From the NCBI GenBank assembly GCA_023238725.1, contig CM041545.1:15212501-15276500 (forward strand): 64,000 nucleotides of DNA, written 5' to 3'. The stretch comes from Scortum barcoo. Lineage: Eukaryota; Chordata; Actinopteri; Centrarchiformes; Terapontidae. How positions within the stretch are numbered: position 1 is the first letter of the stretch; every line of letters begins with the position of its first letter. The position numbers were made by a program, and so were the translations under genes. Of the stretch, positions 1 through 14,369 are shown one piece after another. The notes beneath the pieces were generated by a model that was given only the letters and a program-made list of their open reading frames with translations, did no database searches and was not told the origin of the DNA.

Positions 1-574
1 AGCCTGTAAAGGTGGTAAAATAAACAGATAGTGTGTGTGTGCAGGTGTGAACAGGTAGTTTATGATGCTGCCAAGTCATTCTTTAAAGAGGGAGCAAAAA
101 GCTGCAGCCTTTTTTTTTTAAATTTTTTTTATTTTTTTAGAAGAGACAATAAAACGATCAGAAAAACAAAAAAAAAAGTTATAGTTTGAGTGTGTATGCA
201 GTGAGATCTGCTCTCACATCTGAAACACACACTCTCCACCCGGCCTGTGACGTCATATTTCGGTGGCTGTGGAGAGGGAAGGGGGCGTGGCCTTGTGGGT
301 TGTTTTTTTTTTTTTTTTTCACGGTTTATTCGCACAGTACCTCACTTCCTCAGCAGCTGCCATTACTGTGAGGAGAAAGGAGGGGAGGGAGGGAGAGGCA
401 GACGGAGACAGAAGGAGCGAGAGAAAGGGAGGAAAAAAAGAGAGGGGGGAAAGAAGGAGAAAAAAAGGGGGGGGGGGGTCCGCTGCCTCCGGAGGAAAAG
501 GCACCGCGAAGGCACCGGGGTTCGCAAGCGGGAGGAAGCGAGCGAGGAGGCGGCCAGATTAGCAGCGGGGGTCC
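1..574 (+). promoter_or_regulatory. gpsm1: gpsm1 upstream region and 5' leader
   Basis: No convincing coding frame is present before the ATG at 575. The stretch holds a short GT run near 31-41, T-rich tracts at 111-140 and 301-319, a perfect CRE palindrome at 248-255, a GC-box-like GGGGCGTGG near 282-290, and a nearly pure purine tract from about 368 to 478 that ends in a run of G. This layout, with CRE and GC box first and a purine-rich leader after them, fits a TATA-less promoter. The transcription start cannot be fixed from sequence alone. Open frames over the purine tract are low-complexity artefacts. Confidence 0.6.
248..255. promoter_or_regulatory. Perfect cAMP-response element (CRE) upstream of gpsm1
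   Basis: TGACGTCA is the full palindromic CREB/ATF site. It lies about 320 bases before the gpsm1 start codon and just before a GC-box-like element, a normal promoter-proximal spacing. Binding is inferred. Confidence 0.5.
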
Positions 575-636
575 ATGGCTCAGTCGGCGGATAACGGTGT
601 GGACCAGGACCTGGCCAGCAAGAGGCTGCACTCAAG
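575..636 (+). CDS. gpsm1: gpsm1 coding exon 1 (N-terminus)
   Basis: Starts at the ATG in GTCCATGGC, a good Kozak context, and encodes about 20 residues (MAQSADNG...). It ends after two bases of an Arg codon at the donor GTAACA. The N-terminal extension before the TPR domain is poorly conserved in the family, so this start rests on context and on the open phase into exon 2. Confidence 0.85.
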
Positions 637-3600
637 GTAACACCCTAGAAACAGGAGGGTGGGGGGGTTACATGTGTCCAACAGTGTCCATGGGGGGAAT
701 AAAGGGAAAAGAGAGACGACAGGGAGCGGCTGAAGAGCAGAGAATAATAAAGAGGGGGGGCTGCCAGCTCGGTGAGGAGGAGTCAGCCTTCACTGATTTA
801 AAGCCCCAGAAGAAGAAGAAATAGAAGAAGAAATAGAAGAAGAAGAAGAAGAAGAAGGAGCCACAGCTGCAGTCCGGCTCCAAGCCTCATTCCTGGCCCG
901 GGTCACTGAGCTGCTGCGGTGAGAAAGTGCAGACTGAGAGGAGCCTCAGGAGATGTGGACCAGAGGGGGGGTGATGATGGTGATGATGAAGGGGGGGGGG
1001 GGGTAGTATAATCCAGGTTGACAGCACTCATAGTTGTGTTTTTTTTTTTTAAAGGTGCAACACGATGTTACATTGTGTTGCACAGGTCGATTCGTATCTG
1101 TCACATTGTTGCCACTTTAACTCTTCTGCTCGGTGTGCAAGCGGTGAGCCTGTCCCCGCTCATTTGCACATTTTCTGGCCTCAGTCCGCGTTATTGCGGT
1201 GTATTATTATTTGCAGGTCATAAAAGAGTTTGCGGTTTCTACTCTCTCTCGATGCCAGTCCCAGAATGAGAACCATTCACAGTTGAGCAACATCTCACAC
1301 TTTGGTTTTAGTTAACATACACAACTGTTGAGCATTAAGTGCCATGTTTTTATACTGCTTATTATTTAGCTGCAAATACTATTGTTTTTCTCACGATTAC
1401 TATTTTAGCGATAAATCCATTCCTTATTTGGCTGTAAACAGTCAGAAAATTATTGGAAAATGCCCATTATGATGTATTCATATTCATTGTTTTAGCAGAC
1501 CAAGAGTCCAAATCCTTGCCAATGTATTCAGTTTACTATATTAAACGACAAAGAAAAGCATTAAATCATCACTTTTGAGAAGTTGAAAGCAAACAAATGT
1601 TTGCTGTTGTTTCTTGAAAGATGACTGAATTGATTAGATAACATTCAAAAAAGTTGCAAATTCATTTTCCCCAATCAACTAATCAGGTAGTTGCTTTATA
1701 AATTTAGCTCTAATTATTATGTTTTGACAGTCACACATTTTGGTCCAGGATACAGTTTTATCAGTTTTCTTTTTGCCCGCGTGTGAAGTCATTTCTCAGA
1801 TTTTAGTCAGGCTTGAGATAATGACGCATCTGTTCTTTTTTTATTTTAACATTTATAAAATGTCTATTTACTGTAACTACGATTATATTAGGGTGCTCTG
1901 CAGCTTTGTTCATCACTTTAGTAGACGAAATCCCATATTCCACTCACAGATTATGGAAAGACTTATTAAATTATGTATCCAATAAGTGCTCGGTAACGTT
2001 TCCCAAAGGAATGATTTAAGGGGAGTGCTGCATATCAAAGGAATGTAGTTTAAGTAAATGGCTTGCAGTTTTTGTTTGTGAAGTTTTATAGAAGTTTTGC
2101 TTTATGTTCTACTTTTCTATAGTTGCTGCCCTGAAATGATAAACTATATTTAAACTACCCAACGCTGAACAGAAGCTCAGCGTCTGTGGCACTGCCGGGA
2201 TTGTTAATAACTGCTGAGTTGGAAAGTGACATTCGTGAGCTCCACAAGGTTGTCATGCCCCTGAGAAACAAACACACTCTTACGTGTACACCTAAACACA
2301 CACATACACATAAAGATAAACACGCAGAGTGACTCAGAACACTGGTTATGATCGTATGGCCCGGTCTACCCTCTGCGATTGCTTTGCCTCTGTTTTACAA
2401 ACAGATTAAGTCAATACATGACCTTTCTACAATGAGGGCTGTGGATATTAGTGCTGTGTGCGTGGCTTTGTAGATTGTAAGGAAACAGAGGCCACAAAAG
2501 GATGTTATGTGTAGGTTTTCTGTCAACAAATGATCCTTGTAAAAGTTAGGAAATTAATTTTGCTTAACAGATATTGCCAAAAGGAAAACAGTGTTAGGCT
2601 GTTGATAAAAGCAACTGTGAAATACTGAGTCAGATACCTGTTATTTTCTCAGTTTTTACATATTGAAGGTTAATTTTCCACTGTTTTGGACTATTGGACT
2701 GCACCACACCTTAAAAAATGATACCATGACTGTTGTGTTGGATTTTCTGGGAAACAGCAGACCCAAGGTTGCAAAATCAGTGTACAGGCTGTTCCAGGCA
2801 ACTGAGAAAGTCAGGGAAGGTCTTCATTTTTTAACTTATGTAAACTGTTCACATATAGGCAATAAAAACTATTAGCTAAAGAGTTGGCTGCAGTATCAAT
2901 CAACAAGAGGTGTCCTTAAATGTCTCCTCATTGTGAAAGGACATATACCTGACACTGGAAATGGGCATGTCATCAGATCCATGTCCTGTTCTTCACAGTG
3001 ACCATGTAAAGGATCTTAGGAGTTAATGCTCATGAAAAGAAAACAGAAATTCTTTTAAAGCTGAATTTAGATTGTCTTAAAAATACTGCAGCAAACCTCC
3101 ACTTTATCAGTTCTGGAAATGACAGTAGTAATATTATAACTATTCTTCCCTAAGTGTTATTTCTTATGTTATTTCCCCTCAGTGTTATCTAGGACGATAT
3201 ATGATGATAATTAGGTTAGGGGACTCACAAAAATAAACAAAATACAATTTCATAAGAGACAAAAGAAAAAAGTAGGGGACTGCTCTGCTCTAACTGAAAG
3301 GAACATGCACTGCAAGAGGAAAAAACATTCCTAGAGAGTTTCTCTTTGGTTTCCCTGACAACTAGCTGTGGCACTCTGTAATTGTGGCTGGATTACTACT
3401 CAGAGCACAGAGTTTCTCAGCTAAGCCAAGAATAACGGGGGCAGTACTGTAGAACCTTGAAATATGGAAGAAGGATCCGTGAATAAAGGAAAAACCTCCA
3501 TGAAAAACATGTAAAAGACTATTTTGCTTATTATCTTATGAAGAAATAAGTATAGTTAAATAATTACAGTAATTTAGATTTCTTCATGCTTCACGATTTC

Positions 3601-6600
3601 AGATGTGAGGGAGTTTCCAAGATGGCAGACATAAGCCAATGCTGACTTGGATTTTCATTCATATTAAATATAATGGAAAGGGTGGTGTACAGTATGTAGC
3701 AGATGTATATTGTAGCATCTGTTCACAAATATTTAGATTTTAAAAGCTGTATCCAGTGGGTTGCAATGATAACTTAATCCAACACTTAACTGATAAAATA
3801 ATTTATCTATGAAGTGTTATAGCAAAAAAATGTCCATCATAACTTCCTAAAGGCAAAGGAACCTGTTTCAGATTTCTTGTTTTTTCTGACTAAAAGTCCA
3901 GAACCAAACAATATTAAGTGTTCTATCATATGTGACAAAGAAAACATCAGATCCTGACATTTTTAAAACTAGATCTATCAAATATTTGACTGTGTTTGGC
4001 TGGAAAATTGACCAGAACTGTAAACTGATTTTTAAAATATTGTCTTAAATCTTCTATCAATGTGCTAATTTATGAATTGATAAATCTTTGGAGCTCTGAA
4101 ACAAAGAAAAGTGGCAAACCCTGATAATTAGGTTTTGAGTTCATATATTTAGCAACATGGGTATCTGCGACTGTACTATTCCCTAAACTTACTTACTAAA
4201 CTTTTTTAGATGCCCAAATGTGACGCAAGTCTTAAGTTTGTCCCCGTACAACCTTTCTGTGGCAAAAGAACACAATCTTCACATATTTTAACAACGAATA
4301 AACAGAGATTCCTGATTTGACAGAGGTTCATTGTTCGAATGATGCGGTTTCCGCCGAGAGAACAAACCTTAGCCGCGGCACAGTTCGGCTTACACTCAGA
4401 CCTCCCCAACTTACTCCCTGAAACCTGCCCAATACATTACATGTGCTCTGTGCTGCCATGGTAACACACTGGGAGACTGTCTCTCTTAGACCACAGGCAG
4501 GCTATTATGGGATGAGTGTCTCCCAAACAGACCAATTAGATTGGTAATCAGAGGAGAGAGTGGCAGACTGTACTGCACACATCCATTCTTACTCCAACCA
4601 CAAAGATGGCAAGAATGAAAGTCACTTTGTAAAAAAAAAAAAAAAAAAAAAATCCTCTCATGGAGAAGAATGCTTTTTTAGGGGGTCTTTGTGTGTTGTC
4701 TTTTTACTTTGCTTTACATGTCCATAAATGTCTTTTTCTCCCTCTCTTTTTTCTTTTATCCTTCTTTCTGTCTTTCAGTTAGCCCTCAAGCTAGCTCTCA
4801 CACAGTAGTTTTACTTTACTGACTTTGTTAAAGATGGGTGACGATATATTGGCCTCTGATTCTACAACTGCGCGGCCAAAGTTAGTTAACCATGTCACCA
4901 GGCGCTCTGAAGGCTACACCCTTTTTTCCACAGTCTGTTTTACAATGCAGGGTTTTACAATTCGGTCGTGGTTTCCAGAGGCCCCTGCACCATCTGCAGC
5001 TGGACTCAGTGTCCTTATGTCTTCCTTTAAATCCGTGTCATCCCTTTGTAGCAGCACCGTTCAGCACATCTATACTTGCCTGCTTTATCTTTACTCTTTT
5101 AGCGCTATCCTGCTACCACTGCATTAATGTCCTTTCAAAGCCTCAGCATCCACCTTTTGAATGGACAGATGCTAGATCTCTGTCATACCTACCTGAAACT
5201 TTGTTGTCAGATGGAAACAGTTCAGCCTCTTGTACTGTAAACTACCTGCGACCTGTACTTGTTTTTTAGCGCTGCACAGGACACAGTTCTTGCCAATTAT
5301 GAAAATTCTCTCTGTGGCCATTTGTTTACATCGTCCAGTGTTTGTCAGACAAAGTTGATTGTTTGAAAAGCTATAAAGGAAAGCAACATCTCCTTTGCCT
5401 CTAGGACATACAGCACATGAGCTTCCTGAAACCTTGTGTGCAGCATCAGAAACAGTGCAAGTTGTCAGACAGTGTTTTTATGGGGGGCTGGTTAATAACA
5501 TCTGTTGTCTTCTATGCCATGGAAATGATCGCTAAAATATAAACTGTGATCTCTGGTAGCTGCCTTCACTTTGTTCCCCTCGTCCTTCTGGCCACTGCTA
5601 ATAATGCTAATTAGTTATCTACAGTGGCAACCTGTTCCACTGAATTTCCGGCCCAGGTAACAGTTGTTTTCAGCAGTTTTGCCCCAGGGGCTTGGATATG
5701 TTGCTCCAACAACAGCAAGACTCATTTGTTGAGAGCGAGGAAGACAGTTCACCCTTTGAATGAAGGGGTTGAATGGTTCAGATGGCCTAACTTTTATTCA
5801 TGCCCTAAAAAAGGGTCACTTGTTAGAATTCAGTTGCTGTAGTAGTAGTGGTTTTATGACTACATATACTTTTAATGTTTGTACTTGTTTGGTTTGCTGT
5901 CTAATCCAGACTGATAATATAGTTTAGCACCATGAAAGATTAAGAGAGCTTTAGATTTGGTTAATATGACAGCGTACACCGTGGAATGATATAAATTTAT
6001 TGAGCATCAGAGATTTTGCTGTAATGTTTACATCTCGCTCTCTATGGCTGTAGTTGGCCCTAGTAGGCCACTGTAAGCAATTTGGTGACCAGGACAGCTT
6101 GAGGCCAGTGTTGATCAATGTGATGAAGTACAGGTATTACATTTCTGGGGTTTGCCAGTAACAGACTTTTCTCTCTGCTTATCTCATTCCTGAGCAGTTT
6201 CTCAACATATTTTTCAGGAAAATCCCTGTCACAATATATATTAATGCCACAACATAAAATTATATGTAGCGGGATAGAGGATTTTTTCCGTATCACCCAC
6301 TGCTAGAGAATTATATAAGCAAAAAGGGGAAAAAAAACAAAAGACCATCTGGTAGACCACGGTGAGGTGCTCCCAAGGCCTAACGATTTTTTTTGTCAGA
6401 TCAAAGAGATGCTTCTCTCTCCAGTTATGATCTCAGCCTGCGGTGTCAGCATCTGTTTCAGGGAGGTCAGCACACGAGCCTTTTCCACAGAAGATGTTTT
6501 AATATGTTACAGCAACAAAAGCACAGGTGTGAATCATAAAATGAATGACGGCTGGATTATATTTAGCTGTTGTGCTTTCACGGGCCTTGTCTTTCTGCAT

Positions 6601-9600
6601 AAAGGATCACTGTCACACTGTCATGGTCTCACTAGGACAATTGAATAGGACAGAGCCTCATTATAAAGTATTATTATTTTATGAGTTATTTCTGTGATAT
6701 TCCTTATACAAAATGGTCAAAGTAACTCCAGTATAGAGACACCCTTCCCTAAACATAAACCATTCATCAGCGCACACACACAATAGAAGGTGCTTAGAGG
6801 TAAAATACACACTTTTCACACACTTCTTATATTTGGGTTTGATAATGATGCAGCACTTTAGTTTCGACACACATTTTTCCCGGCAGCAGCTTAAATGTCA
6901 TCGCAAGAATTACACAAGTTTAATTGGCAAAATAATTAGTGCTTTGTTCCATTAAGGTATTTCAGTGAAAGCAACTTGCTATTGTGCATGCTGTCATGGT
7001 TTACTGACCTAAATGACACATAGCTTCAGTGAACAAGTGAACAATTGCAAAAACAAATGCAAGTCACCTGTGTCTTGGCAGCATAAAAATACATAGCCTG
7101 TGTAAGATGGACATCTGAAACACACAACTGAACCCCTTTATTGTGTGATACGCCATTATGCTTACTGATTGTGAGTGTATTTTACACTGATAACATTGAT
7201 TTTAGTTGGTTGTGTGGAAATAAAGGACAGTAGACAGTGTGAGAGCCATCATTTAATGCAAACCATACAGTGTATTTACTTTCACATCCTGTGTATTTAC
7301 TTTTAAGAGATGTGGATCCACCCAGCTAAACTCAATTTAATCAATTCAGTAACCTATTTACTCAGTGAAGAATCTACATGCAACATGTTCACCCCCTTAA
7401 TTGGAATTAAGATGTAGTAGTTACATTGTTTACAATAAAAAAAAAATCTGAATCAAAATACAATGTTTAAAGAATATGACCAAGAAAAACAGACAACATG
7501 AGCATAAACTGAGAGTTCTCACCCAAACATACGTTTATTTTTGGATGAATATGGTAGAAAATGTTCACATTCACTGTCTTGACATTGGTCCCTTACCTCC
7601 TCTTAACTCAATCTTGTTTGTCTTGGCTGGTGACCTAATAATGTTTCTGCCAATGTCAGCAGATAGTTAGATTAGTCTTAGCCAATCAGTGCATTGTGTG
7701 GCGTCTACCAAGGAGGTACAAGTCCCTGGATTAGAGGTAGTCTATCTCTCTCATCCTTCCTGTCTGTCTGTCATTAGGGCAGTGGCCACACTCGCTTCGT
7801 CCTCACTGACCATCCCCCCTACTCTCACCTGGACTGTCCCCTTCATTACACCCTGCTTTTTTTTTTTTTTTTTACTTGTAATGGCAAGGCAGAACAATGG
7901 AGCTTGGTGTCACAGCTGAGGACAGGTTGAAGAGGATCCAAAGGAGAGGACACTTTTCCGTTGGGGACAGTAAGAAGTGAATGACCTAAAAGCATCTCAA
8001 CCTCTTGATTAAATTCAGTTGGATTAGTGAAACATGCCCTCTATAGACTTCTAAATCAAGATGTTTTTGCAAAGAAATGCAGTGGTAGCTGGAAGCGCTC
8101 TTTTGTGGAATTTTCTACAGTTCCCTCCCGACTGACGTGGCTGTGGGAGTCGAGGGTCCACCGGTCAGCTTTTGTTCGCGAGGACTTAAAAAGCAGATGT
8201 GATTCTTGGCTGGTCCCGGTCTGTGTGTTGAAATTCCACTTGGACTGTGTCCATGTTTGCTGACATTGTGGATTCTTATGAAGTAATTTGATGGACAACA
8301 TGGACTTGGGAACTGTAAAAACAGGGAAACCAGTACCTGGAAATTTGATGTCAATTAGTTATATCAGCAATTAGTGATATCGCTATGTCTTGGCATTGCA
8401 TTACCAGTGATAAGTGCACTGCTTGAATGAACTGCAGTATCTGTTTGAAGAGTTGTTTGTGACTTGATTTTTGGACATAGCTAGCGTTGCTTAACCTTTC
8501 CCTCATGACTTCAGAGCATTGCCCTTTGACTGGAGCTGAGAGAGCAGTGTGTAGACTGGTCCACCATGGACCCCGACCTCAAGCTATGCTTAGGCCTTTA
8601 CACTTGGAGCTGCAGGTGTATGTGGACAAAACACGAACCAGGCAGAAGCACAGGTACTTCTAGAGCACTGAAAAGGACTTCTTCTGTCTTTGCAAACCGA
8701 ATGACCCATAGTGAGCAAGCTGACTCTAGATCAGGACAGGGTGAGAAAATTTGACCAGAAGAGGATGCTGGTCATGTAAATTACTCCTTAATTAGCTCTT
8801 ATGGTAAATCCTTTTGATGCCCATTGCTATTACAGTCATGTTTCTGACAAGCAGAAAGGCGTTTTGCCTTCAAAAAGTTTACAAAATACAAAAAGCTTGC
8901 ACTAAGTGAACTGTTGAAAGGAGTTTAATTAAATTTAAGATGAACAGTATTACATTACAGTAGCAGGTTTGTTAAATAATGTAAGCATGCCTGTTTCCCT
9001 GACATAATCCCGAATATTGGTGAATTGCAGTGTGGGAATATCGAGTCAACAGGAATAGATAGTTTAAAAATAAAAGTAAATGAATAAGATCCTGATCAGT
9101 GTGCTGATCAGTGTAGATAGAGAATAAATAGCCTAACTATGAAACTTGGGAGAGGAGGTTTGTAAAGAAGTGGAGGATGTGGAGTGTTTTTTTTAATTGA
9201 ACTACAAGACCTGCAGGTGACACCACATATGGTACACATCTCTCTGCTATATTTTGTGAATGGTGCCATTTGTAAAACAGATTAGATACAAGGATAATCC
9301 TTCCTTAACTCTAAATTCTAGTACCTTATCTGCAATTTAGAGCAGAAACCAAATTGACAGGTCTTTAGTTTATCCTACAAGCTGAAGGGGGAGGGGGTAA
9401 ATGTAATTTAATGTAATTTTATAAATATTTATAAATATTTTATAAACTAGAATTATTACTAAATTATTAAAATAGATTTCATCAAATGCCTTTTTAGAAT
9501 TTGACTGAAATGTTTTCTTTCACAACTCATCAATAGAGACAAAGTTCATATTCCTTTTACATTCAGTCACCTTCGCTGATCCAGCAGTTTCCATAGTTAC

Positions 9601-12600
9601 CAGTGCATTGTAGAAGTGGTAGGAAGACTCCTCTTGACTTTGCTTTTGATAGTTATTTCTGGAACATGTTGCTTCTGTTGTTATATATTTCAGCTTAGCG
9701 ATGTATGGAAGCAGCACTTTGATCCGCTGACACAGGAATGACCAACATTATTGATATTCTGATTGTCACATGTTCACATGGAGTATAATAATATCAGCTA
9801 ATTATTAATTACTCTATGTGCACAACGCAAGTTTGCTTTTAATGTCATACAGTCAAAAAGTGGATAGACAAGCAGCTTTATCAGCTTGGATTAGCCAACA
9901 AATAATGCAAGAGCACATTTTACTTTAGACTTTAGAAATCAGATGCTTAAAAAACAGGCTGATATGAGCAGTAATGAGCGAAAAGTGCAATACCTTTTCA
10001 AGGTGCACGTCTTGGAGCCTTCGACTGAGTTGCTAAGGCAACAGTCCACAGATATGGCTACAGACCTTGTTGTCATGGTAATGCTTGCAATTTGTTCCTC
10101 AGCGAAGTTGCACTGCCACTGCAATAAGTGTACACTACTTAACCTGTGATAGCGCTCATGTGTTAATGCTGTTTTCTGTCTTTCCCATTTAGGATGGAGG
10201 CCTCCTGCTTGGAGTTGGCCTTAGAAGGAGAGCGGCTGTGCAAGGCTGGGGACTTTAAAGGAGGAACAGCGTTTTTCGAGGCAGCCGTACAGGTTGGCAC
10301 AGAAGACCTGAAGACCCTGAGTGCCATCTACAGCCAGTTGGGAAATGCCTACTTCTATCTCAAGGAGTATGGTAAAGCCCTGGAATACCACAAACATGAT
10401 CTTACTTTGGCCAGGTGAGCGTTTGACCTTTTTGATAGCTGCTACCTACTGTGTAGTAAAAGTTGGTGTCAAGTTGCCACGACTTGTTGAGCTGTTCAGA
10501 GTTTTGTGTGATTAGGTGCTGAAACAAACCAGAGAGTTAATATGAATTTGACAAAAGTATTTTTGTCTAGTCAGGCATGAGGTGGTGGGGAATTTGTTCA
10601 GTCTGTTCATGACCAACAGAATCCAAATGTACTGTGGAGAAAAGCTTATATATCTCTTTCCCAGCAATCAAAACCAGATGAAACCAACACACAAAATGTA
10701 GTTTGGGAGACACTGAATGCACACTTTTTGTACTTATCAGGAGCTAAAATAGAGCACAATGTCATCCTCATACTTAGGTGAACATGGGGACTTAGATAAG
10801 AAAGTGGAATTAATATAAACTAGTATTATTCCAATAACTTGAAGGTACTTTTTGTTGCGTTAAAAAAAAATAGACTTTATAATGAAATCATTAAAAAGAT
10901 GTACTTTAATCTGGTTTAGTTGTGCTCTGATAATGGTTTTCAACTCTGGATAATAATGAAAGCTTGGTACCAGTCATTCATATCACTACAGTCAGCGCAG
11001 ATTTTTATTTCCTTTATAAAATGTGTAAAGAGCATCAGGATTCAATTATGTTGACTTTAAGTTGGACAATGAAAATTCCAAGAAAAAGTGAGGGGACTTT
11101 CATATAGTAACAGTCGACTACTACCAGCTGGATATTTAGCTTGTATGAGTAATCCGGTCCCCTGCAATGCGTGCAGCTGGTACGTCAGCGGGGAAGTGAT
11201 CAAAGATCCAGGAGGGATTTACCTTGTTACATTACAGTCTCACCAGGGCACCCGGGACCTGCTTCTAGGAAGTTAAGCATCCAATTAAAAAAGTACTATA
11301 AAGCATCTCCCGTTTAAATCTTGTTATAGTACCTTAATGGCTACCACTTTACTAAACGCATTAACATATTAAAACTGCAGCCTTTTGCTCCTGTCGCTGA
11401 CCATCAACAATGTGTTTCCTTGCTTTCTCAGAACAATAGGAGACAGAATAGGAGAAGGAAAAGCCAGCGGCAACCTTGGTAACACATTAAAAGTGTTGGG
11501 GCGCTTTGACGAGGCTGTTGTCTGCTGTCAAAGACATCTGGATATTTCTCAAGAGCAGGGCGACAAGGTAACAAGTTTTCTTTTTATAACAACTAAGTCC
11601 TCAAAAAGCTCCAATACATTCAGAATATTTGATGTATTTTTTCATTTGCTCCTTCAAACACATATATACCTATATACTGTATTTTATACTCTGAGTTTAT
11701 TTCTGAGCATCATGAAAGATGTTGCACAAATTAAATTGAATATCATTTTTAATATTTAAATGATTGGACGCATTACTTTTTTGTTGGCATAATGTGGATG
11801 TCTAGATGAACACATATACAGCATTTTCTGGAAAATAAAAATAAGAATAAATTGATCTACACACATGCTGTATGGTGATAACTGCAGAGAGATCTTTGTG
11901 CATCCTTTTTCAATGTCTTTTTTGTTCTTTATTTTTCTGGTTGTAGGTTGGAGAGGCCAGAGCACTGTATAACATAGGGAACGTGTTTCATGCGAAGGGC
12001 AAACAGCAGTTATGGGGCTGCACCCAGGAACCAGGGGACCTGCCTCCAGACGTCAGAGACACACTGCAAAGGGCTACGGGCTTTTATGAGTATGTATTGT
12101 AGAGCACATGTAACGCATACAACAAACATCACAGTGGCCTAGACAAGTGTGTTTAACTGCATTTTGTGGTGTTACAGTATTTTGCTTTTCCAAAATTACA
12201 ACAGAAATCTTATTTAAATTGGCACCTGTCTCTGCTTTGATCCCTAGCTTGATTCCCCTGCCGTATTTATTATTCCTGCTGTAGATATTTCTACCTTGGC
12301 TTTGGCTGTACATTTCTTTCACAATTTCACAGTTCTTGTCAAGAAACAATCCAGACTTTATTTGGCTGTGTGGCCAAAACAAACTGCCCAAGGTCTTGCT
12401 CTCTCATATACAGAATAACATTTACATGAGTTTTCCACAATTAATGGCTCCATTTATTCTCACAGTCCCCCTCGGTCTCTGATGCTTAAAAGAAGCCCAA
12501 CAGAATGCTTCCACTGTTGTGCTTTTCAAATGGGATGCTGTGAGAAGCGATGATCAGTTTTGTTAGTTTAAAAAAAAAAGTTACTTTACATCATTGCTGG

Positions 12601-14333
12601 AGATTTCAGTTTGTTTTCATCAGACCACAGAGTAATTGACTCCATGCTTTTAGCGTTTCATATCCCCCCTGGCAAACTCGGGGCTCATGTTTGCCTGTCT
12701 GCTAAAAGCGGTTCCTTCAGGCCTGTCTGCCTCACAGCCTACTTTTGTGAAATACTACACTGACTGCTGTTCTCTTGACATGATCTTCCCTCACAGCTCT
12801 GCAGTTATGTGCTTGGTTTGCTAAGTGTGCTTGGACAACAGGCTTTTTGTAAAGACAGTGTTCACTCTGTACAGTTCTTTGAACTTCATGTCCACTCTGA
12901 CAGGCAAGTTTATGTAGATGCACAGTTTTTCTTTCTAAATCTTTGACTTCCAGTTGAATTGGTCACAGGTAGACTCTTGATGACATTTAAAGCCAAAATG
13001 CAGTCAGTGTGGGAAGGGAAAACCTTACTGAATGAATTATATCAGGAAATAGGAGCAACAAGGCTATTACACTTTAGTGTTGTTGTTTATGTGTAGATCA
13101 GTGTTGAGATATAATGAAAGTGAAATTATAGCCTGTATACAGCAAACTGCAGAAAAAGTAGAAGTGCTAAAAACTTTCTAGCATTAGAAAAAGGCAAGTC
13201 GCTGTTGTTAATGTGTGTAGCTCCATGGGTGTGAAACAGCTTGTTGCTAAAAGCTAGCATGGACATTTACTGTTGCTGGATAAACAAAACATAAAAAACC
13301 TTAATAAAAGCACATTTCACAGGGCAATTATCTTTGCCCTATTAAAAACAATTTAGAAACAGCAGAACAGTTATTATCGAATTGGGAAACCATCAAAGGT
13401 GAAAGTGGATTTGTATATTAATACAAGGTTTTAATGGCTCAGTTAGTTATATTTAATAATGTGCAAAACAAAAAAGTACAATTATACCTTTTTTTGTGTT
13501 TCATATTTAATCATATAAAACATAACATAGGACTGTTTACACAAATAGTACAGACTTACATTTGGCAGTTGTCTCATTTTAGACCTAAACTAAATTAAAT
13601 GGATTGTTGGATGGACAAATATGAAATGAATATAGTTGTTAACATACTGCCTCTACACTGGTGTGTGTTTGTCTCTGCAGGATGAACTTGTGTTTGGTCA
13701 AAGAACTTGGAGACCGAGCAGCTCAGGGGAGAGCCTATGGGAACCTGGGCAACACCCACTATCTGCTGGGAAACTTTGTCGAAGCTATCAAGTTCCACCG
13801 TCAGGTGAGGAATTCAAAATGTTTGCCAGCATGATATTAATACCTGTAGTGAACAGATTAGAGTTATCTGCTTTGTTGTTGTGCCAGAACAGAACTGTGA
13901 CCTTGAGTCGACAGAACAACAGCCTAACTTTGCTTCTGACACAAGGTCGTTCACCTCACAGCCATTCGGTAACTTTGTGGCTCGCTGTGATGTCTGGTGT
14001 GCGTCTGTCATATGCAGCCCAGAGGCACACAAATGGTTACCACAAAATTTAATTTACTGTTTCATTTTGATAAAAAAATTTATATCACTTGAGCTTTCAG
14101 CATAAAGGTGACTTTAGTCATTCAGCCAGTGAAGAAGCAGATTGTATTCATTTGCTTATAACAATCTTGATTTTCCTTGCACAGACTTCAGTCTGAGTAA
14201 AATTTTACATGCAAAATAGCAAGACACGTCAATGCACAGCCAGTTTGAAACTGCAGGAGGGACTGACCTCAATTCAGCATGATCTTACCTTTATCACTGC
14301 ATTGTTCCTGGTTTTGTGTATTTATTGTGTGTC

Positions 14334-14369
<36 letters not shown>

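Larger units (their letters stand above)
637..10192 (+). other. gpsm1: gpsm1 intron 1 (9.6 kb)
   Basis: AT-rich intron with no supported coding exon. It contains an AGA-rich simple repeat (about 809-858), a 13-bp hairpin at 1055-1083, an A run at about 4631-4652, a T run at 7857-7874, one member of the three-copy dispersed family near 6519-6660, and two X-box-like motifs at 10029-10082. Short open frames such as 4825-5269 show no recognisable protein. Nothing else specific is seen. Confidence 0.85.

Noticed and set aside
247..594. 115- and 99-codon frames over the gpsm1 leader
   Set aside because: Lys/Arg/Glu/Gly low complexity from the purine tract.
4825..5269. Overlapping open frames of 100 and 125 codons in gpsm1 intron 1
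   Set aside because: No recognisable domain, odd composition and no splice partners. Expected by chance in 9.6 kb.
14340..14367. Poly(A) run as the tail of a processed retrocopy
   Set aside because: No recognisable coding body or target duplication next to it.
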